Shown: piece after piece, positions 5,364 through 8,247 of the stretch
How positions within the stretch are numbered: position 1 is the first letter of the stretch
Layout: every line of letters begins with the position of its first letter
Assembly: GCA_020849075.1 (NCBI GenBank)
Contig: JADLGZ010000209.1
Span: 1-8,247, forward strand
DNA: 8,247 nucleotides
Origin: Fimbriimonadaceae bacterium
GTDB lineage: Bacteria > Armatimonadota > Fimbriimonadia > Fimbriimonadales > Fimbriimonadaceae
Reading direction: 5' to 3'
Notes under the pieces: model-generated
The model's database searches: none
What the model was told of the DNA's origin: nothing
The model's input: the letters and a program-made list of their open reading frames with translations, nothing else
Translations under genes and position numbers: made by a program

Positions 5364-6370
5364 GCAAGCTGGCCGATAACCTCGACCTTGTACTCATTAG
5401 TACTCGCTTTTCCGCCTAGGTCTATCGTCAAGCACTTGCCATCACTGCACACTCGCATGACCGAGGACAAGATTCGGTCGGCGATGTCGTGGCGGCCAAG
5501 GTGCCTAAGCATCATGATTGAGCTCATGACGAGTGCAGTTGGATTCGCAACCCCTTTCCCGGCAATGTCGGGTGCCGAGCCATGGACAGCCTCAAACACC
5601 GCACAGTACTCCCCAATGTTTGCGCCGGGTGCCAATCCTAGGCCCCCAACAAGCCCCGCACAGAGGTCGCTGATGATGTCGCCATAGAGGTTCTCGGTGA
5701 CAAGAACGTCAAACTGCTCTGGTCGGGTAACGAGTTGCATGCAGCAATTATCAACGATGATGTCATCGCACTTGATCTCGGGAAAATCCTTCGCGACGCG
5801 GTAAAACGAATCAAGGAACATACCGTCCGCCATCTTCATGATGTTGGCCTTGTGAACAGCGGTGACACGCTTTCGGCCCTGCTCCCTCGCCATGACCAAG
5901 GCGTACTTGCAAAGTCTCTCGCTACCTTCACGGGTGATCACCTTGATCGCAAGGGCCGTGTCCTTCTGGGGCATGAATTCAATTCCTGCGTATAGGTCCT
6001 CCGTGTTCTCACGCACGATGATGAGGTCAAGATTGCGATCGCCAAACACTGTCTTAACGCCGGGAAGGACCTTGGCGGGTCTGACGTTTGCAAACAAGTC
6101 AAGAGCCTTGCGAAGGGTCACGTTAGCACTACTGTGGCCCCCTCCAGACGGTGTCGTGGTTGGCCCTTTGAGCGCCGTGCCAATCTCCCGGATCGCCTCA
6201 ATGGTTTCCGCTGGAACTGCAGGCTTACCCTTTTCAACGGCAGCCAAACCGGCTTCTAGAAACACCCACTCTGCTTCAAAGCCGGCGGCCTCCAAAATTG
6301 CGATTGTAGCTTGAGTGATTTCGGGACCGATGCCGTCTCCTGGAATGACGGCAATGCGCTGCTTGCTCAT
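5360..6370 (-). CDS. icd: NAD-dependent isocitrate dehydrogenase (isocitrate/isopropylmalate dehydrogenase family)
   Basis: This 336-residue beta-decarboxylating dehydrogenase probably oxidises isocitrate to 2-oxoglutarate in the TCA cycle. It starts RIAVIPGDGIGPE. Substrate-site residues in E. coli Icd order are visible: Ser81, Asn83 and Arg87 in SANVTLRKALDLFANVRP, Arg97, Arg120, Tyr127 in ENTEDLYAG, and Lys174. Metal ligands are Asp207, Asp231 and Asp235. The cofactor loop HGSAPDIAG (263-271) has Asp-Ile where NADP enzymes have Lys-Tyr, indicating NAD. Length and the ANVRP motif resemble IDH3-type enzymes; homoisocitrate dehydrogenase is an alternative. An in-frame GTG at 6415 would add 15 residues, but it lies inside a perfect inverted repeat. 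ATG 6370 gives the family N-terminus, with GGAGG almost adjacent. Confidence 0.88.
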   Translation of the reverse strand: MSKQRIAVIPGDGIGPEITQATIAILEAAGFEAEWVFLEAGLAAVEKGKPAVPAETIEAIREIGTALKGPTTTPSGGGHSSANVTLRKALDLFANVRPAKVLPGVKTVFGDRNLDLIIVRENTEDLYAGIEFMPQKDTALAIKVITREGSERLCKYALVMAREQGRKRVTAVHKANIMKMADGMFLDSFYRVAKDFPEIKCDDIIVDNCCMQLVTRPEQFDVLVTENLYGDIISDLCAGLVGGLGLAPGANIGEYCAVFEAVHGSAPDIAGKGVANPTALVMSSIMMLRHLGRHDIADRILSSVMRVCSDGKCLTIDLGGKASTNEYKVEVIGQLA

Positions 6371-6411
6371 GCCTCCATGGTGGCTGATTTCGCCACGATT
6401 CTGCTTGAAAA

Positions 6412-6426
6412 TCACGGTAACCGTGA
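6412..6426. promoter_or_regulatory. 15-bp perfect inverted repeat between divergent genes, candidate operator
   Basis: TCACGGT (6412-6418), A, ACCGTGA (6420-6426): 7-bp arms around one central base. It lies 42 bp upstream of the icd ATG and 40 bp upstream of the secreted-protein ATG, where a transcription factor dimer could control both. No regulator gene recognisably linked to it is in the window. Confidence 0.5.
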
Positions 6427-6447
6427 CCTTGTCCGGCCGTATTGATG

Positions 6448-6458
6448 TATATAGAGGT
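6448..6458 (+). promoter_or_regulatory. -10-like TATATA and Shine-Dalgarno of the Gly-rich protein gene
   Basis: GAGGT at 6454-6458 is 8 nt before ATG 6467, a good ribosome binding site that fixes the start. TATATA at 6448-6453 directly precedes it. If it were the -10, the message would start near the Shine-Dalgarno and lose part of it, so the true promoter may lie upstream. TTGTCC at 6429-6434 is a possible -35, but its spacing to TATATA is short (13 bp). Confidence 0.35.
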
Positions 6459-6466
6459 AGGACAAT

Positions 6467-7585
6467 ATGAAAGTTCGCATTCTCGGTTTGATCATTGCCG
6501 CGCTCGCGATGAGCGGCATGGCATTAGGTGATGGCCTCCTTGGTGGTGGCAAAGGTAATGGCGGCGGAGGTGGTGGATCAAATTCCGGTGGCTCTGGTGG
6601 TTCTGGTGGCGGCAAGGGTTCCGGAGGCGGATCTGGCCCAAGTAGAGGATCAGGAGGTTCCGGCCCATCGAAGGGCTCGGGCGGAGGCTCAGGTCCAACG
6701 AGAGGCCCAGTTGGTGGCCATAGCGACAATGGCGGAGGAAGCCGAAGCGGGTCACAATCGACTACGGTTAGCTCACGGCGAGATTCGGGAACGCCTCTGA
6801 TTCAAAATCAACGAATTGGTCGAAGTGGGCGTAACAACTCTACATCCAACAGTAACAACCCTCGTGATCCACGAAATCCGATCATCGTGTCTTCGGTTCC
6901 AAGCCGAGATATTCGTAATGGGAGCAATGGGTATGGCAACGGAACGATTGCGCAGCAAGCGCGCCGCGAGGATCGCTCATGGATCAACTATCGGACTGGC
7001 TACTACCAATACAGTAGCAATTGGCAGGATTGCAACTTCTGGTACCCATACTACTCCTACACGCCTTCTCAGCATTGCATCATAAGCCCGTTCTACTGGT
7101 ATAGCAACCTGCCCGGGTACCTCAGCATAACCCGCATTTTCTGGACGGATTCATGCGTTCGCTATGATGATTGGCGTGACTATCGCTATAGAGGCTACGA
7201 TCGGTACGACAACTGGTCCAATGACCGCGTCAGCGAAGCAGTGAGCGACATTGAAGAAGCCTTCTTGTCTCGCGACTTGAGAAGCCTTGATCGCTTGATT
7301 CCAAGGAATACGACCATCACCATAGACGATCGCTCGTACCGCAACTACCGAGTGAGAAGCGATGATTTCTATGACATGATGGCCGACCTCGTTACCAATA
7401 CTAGGACACGGGATTTTGACATCACACGAGTTCAAACTCGTGGTGACTACGTTCGCGTATACGCCCGACATTCTTTTGAAGATGCTTGGCGCAGGAACAA
7501 TAATGTCTACATGACGTTCATCTTGCGCGAAAGCCGCTTCGGATACGAAATCGTTGAGTTTGAGACGTCAGGCGACCGCTACTAG
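6467..7585 (+). CDS. Secreted Gly-rich protein with aromatic-rich middle and NTF2/SnoaL-like C-terminus
   Basis: I do not recognise this as a named protein. It has 372 residues. Residues 1-21 are a signal peptide (KVR, hydrophobic core LGLIIAALAM, probable cleavage after MALG), without a lipobox Cys. Residues 23-95 are Gly/Ser-rich, with three tandem SGP(S/T)(R/K)G-type units at 56-84. Residues 96-165 are a polar Asn/Arg/Ser linker. Residues 168-250 are very rich in Tyr and Trp, with Cys189, Cys204 and Cys230. Residues 255-370 resemble an NTF2/SnoaL-like fold: helix VSEAVSDIEEAFLSRDLRSL, then ITIDDRSY, MMADLVTNTRTRDFDI, VRVYARHSFED, YMTFILRESRFGYEIVEF. The product is probably exported and surface-associated. 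Catalytic residues are not evident. A Shine-Dalgarno supports the start. The gene is divergent from icd and converges on the next gene. Confidence 0.8.
   Translation: MKVRILGLIIAALAMSGMALGDGLLGGGKGNGGGGGGSNSGGSGGSGGGKGSGGGSGPSRGSGGSGPSKGSGGGSGPTRGPVGGHSDNGGGSRSGSQSTTVSSRRDSGTPLIQNQRIGRSGRNNSTSNSNNPRDPRNPIIVSSVPSRDIRNGSNGYGNGTIAQQARREDRSWINYRTGYYQYSSNWQDCNFWYPYYSYTPSQHCIISPFYWYSNLPGYLSITRIFWTDSCVRYDDWRDYRYRGYDRYDNWSNDRVSEAVSDIEEAFLSRDLRSLDRLIPRNTTITIDDRSYRNYRVRSDDFYDMMADLVTNTRTRDFDITRVQTRGDYVRVYARHSFEDAWRRNNNVYMTFILRESRFGYEIVEFETSGDRY
6632..6718 (+). repeat. Three tandem units coding for Ser-Gly-Pro-x-Arg/Lys-Gly repeats
   Basis: Units are SGPSRGSGG, SGPSKGSGGG and SGPTRGPVGG (27, 30 and 30 bp), within a longer Gly/Ser region at about 6533-6750. 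The nucleotide copies have diverged at third positions, so the amino-acid pattern is kept while the DNA is not identical. The region could vary in length between strains. Confidence 0.65.
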
Positions 7586-7595
7586 GTTATCCTAG
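7582..7595. repeat. Small inverted repeat carrying both convergent stop codons
   Basis: CTAGG (7582-7586), TTAT, CCTAG (7591-7595). Each arm contains one TAG: the stop of the Gly-rich protein on plus and of the last gene on minus. The coding regions are 6 bp apart. A 5-bp stem is too weak to call a terminator without other evidence. Confidence 0.4.
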
Positions 7596-8247
7596 ATCAT
7601 CCTCTCAAAGAGCCAAATCTCATAGAGCCCTTTATGGGGGTTAGACTCTTCGTAGCAAAATTGATCCTGCCAGAAGACAAGTCCAATGATTTCTTCGGGA
7701 AGGGCTGGATTGGTTCCGACGATGGAACCAAGATAGCCGTCCAGGTACCGGAGGGACTCAACGATATCGCTCATCTCCTCAAGGAGCGTATCCGAGTAGC
7801 CGGGATCAGCTCGTCTCATGCTCAGCGAACAGCACTGTCCCACTTCTATCTTGCGGGCCGGTGACCCATGAATCCGATGCGGCAAGACTGGGTGAACATC
7901 CGGTGCGCCGAAGGCAGACTCAATCCGGCCTTCTCCAGCTAGGTTGATCATGTGAGTCCATGCATTGTCATCGGGCGAATCCACCAGGCACGAAGCGATC
8001 GCGAGGTGATTCCCAGGATTCATGGGATCAACCCATAAGCTCAATGCTTCATTACGATCACCGCTCATTGCCGACTGGGCAACCTGCTGAGCCATCTCGT
8101 CCACGAGACCAAGGGTCTCCTCCGCTACGTAACAGCGGGCTAGGGCAATGCTGGGATACATGCTGTGTTCCATCTTACGCCAGATTGGGAACATTTGCTT
8201 AGGGATTTGCAAACTACCCTGAAGTTTGGGTTTGGAAAAACCAAGTA
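7592..8247 (-). CDS. Uncharacterised protein, probably 5'-truncated by the window edge
   Basis: I do not recognise the family. The frame is open from the window edge to TAG at 7594-7592, giving at least 218 codons. Candidate internal starts are TTG at 8212 and ATG at 8194. Neither has a Shine-Dalgarno, and the residues upstream of TTG (GFSKPKLQGS) look coding, so the start probably lies outside. Visible segments: a helical EETLGLVDEMAQQVAQSAMSG, WVDPMNPGNHLAIASCLVDSP, an acidic helix SDTLLEEMSDIVESLRYLDG, and a C-terminus LVFWQDQFCYEESNPHKGLYEIWLFERMI. It has no signal peptide or membrane segment in the visible part, and five scattered Cys. The composition (mixed charge, regular hydrophobic spacing, few low-complexity runs) fits a soluble globular protein. 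It is convergent with the Gly-rich secreted protein, 6 bp apart. Function unknown. Confidence 0.65.
   Translation of the reverse strand, partial: LGFSKPKLQGSLQIPKQMFPIWRKMEHSMYPSIALARCYVAEETLGLVDEMAQQVAQSAMSGDRNEALSLWVDPMNPGNHLAIASCLVDSPDDNAWTHMINLAGEGRIESAFGAPDVHPVLPHRIHGSPARKIEVGQCCSLSMRRADPGYSDTLLEEMSDIVESLRYLDGYLGSIVGTNPALPEEIIGLVFWQDQFCYEESNPHKGLYEIWLFERMI

Noticed and set aside
5262..5687. Plus-strand frame of 141 codons overlapping the RHH gene and antisense to icd
   Set aside because: Its start lies inside the RHH gene in another frame and most of it is antisense to the conserved dehydrogenase, with no recognisable motif.
6371..6415. Upstream GTG start for the isocitrate dehydrogenase
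   Set aside because: The extra 15 residues do not resemble the family N-terminus and the GTG is within a perfect inverted repeat; ATG 6370 begins just before RIAVIPGDGIGPE.
6412..6729. Minus-strand Pro-rich frame of 105 codons
   Set aside because: It is the mirror of the Gly-rich repeat: GGN codons read backwards as proline codons. The plus frame has a signal peptide and ribosome binding site.
1..8247. tRNA, rRNA, CRISPR arrays and insertion sequences
   Set aside because: No tRNA-like cloverleaf, spaced identical repeats, transposase motifs or terminal inverted repeats were recognised by eye. A covariance-model scan was not possible.

Overview
The window is a compact stretch of bacterial chromosome with nine protein-coding genes and almost no spare DNA. 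Most genes are conserved housekeeping genes: a PatA-like aminotransferase, recO, parB, parA and an NAD-type isocitrate dehydrogenase. Alongside them are an SPFH membrane protein, a tiny ribbon-helix-helix (RHH) protein, and three poorly characterised proteins at or near the edges. GTG and TTG starts are used. Two genes have a -10-like hexamer exactly 6 nt before the start codon, which suggests leaderless transcripts. Hand counts of a few lines put G+C near 60-65% on the left (patA, recO, most of parB) and near 40-55% in most lines from the start of parB rightward. I cannot name the organism. An Armatimonadota/Fimbriimonadia-like or other deep-branching bacterium would fit, but this is only a guess.

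Layout. Bases 1-507 hold the end of an Ala-rich, fibronectin-III-like protein, followed by a GC-rich hairpin and T-run. The patA-like gene (582-1859) and recO (1856-2599) overlap by TTGA and form a plus-strand pair. recO converges on parB, and their ends overlap by 9 bp. parA and parB form a minus-strand operon (parA 4214-3444, parB 3430-2591). The short region 4215-4305 separates parA from a divergent pair: an SPFH protein (4306-5169) and, 1 nt later, a 57-residue RHH protein (5171-5344). That control region holds a parS-like sequence and three ATATCA motifs spaced exactly 11 bp apart. The isocitrate dehydrogenase gene (6370-5360) converges on the RHH gene and is divergent from a secreted Gly-rich, aromatic-rich, NTF2-like protein (6467-7585). 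A 15-bp perfect inverted repeat lies between those two. An unrecognised minus-strand gene (7592 to the window edge) ends the window.

How they may work together. ParA and ParB form a chromosome-type partition pair, and the parS-like element next to parA would be a local loading or autoregulatory site. The most interesting hypothesis is that the small RHH protein, translated with the SPFH protein, binds the phased ATATCAC repeats and controls both the SPFH-RHH operon and parAB. The repeats resemble the WATCACW heptads bound by the omega RHH regulators of plasmid partition systems. This is inference from sequence pattern only.
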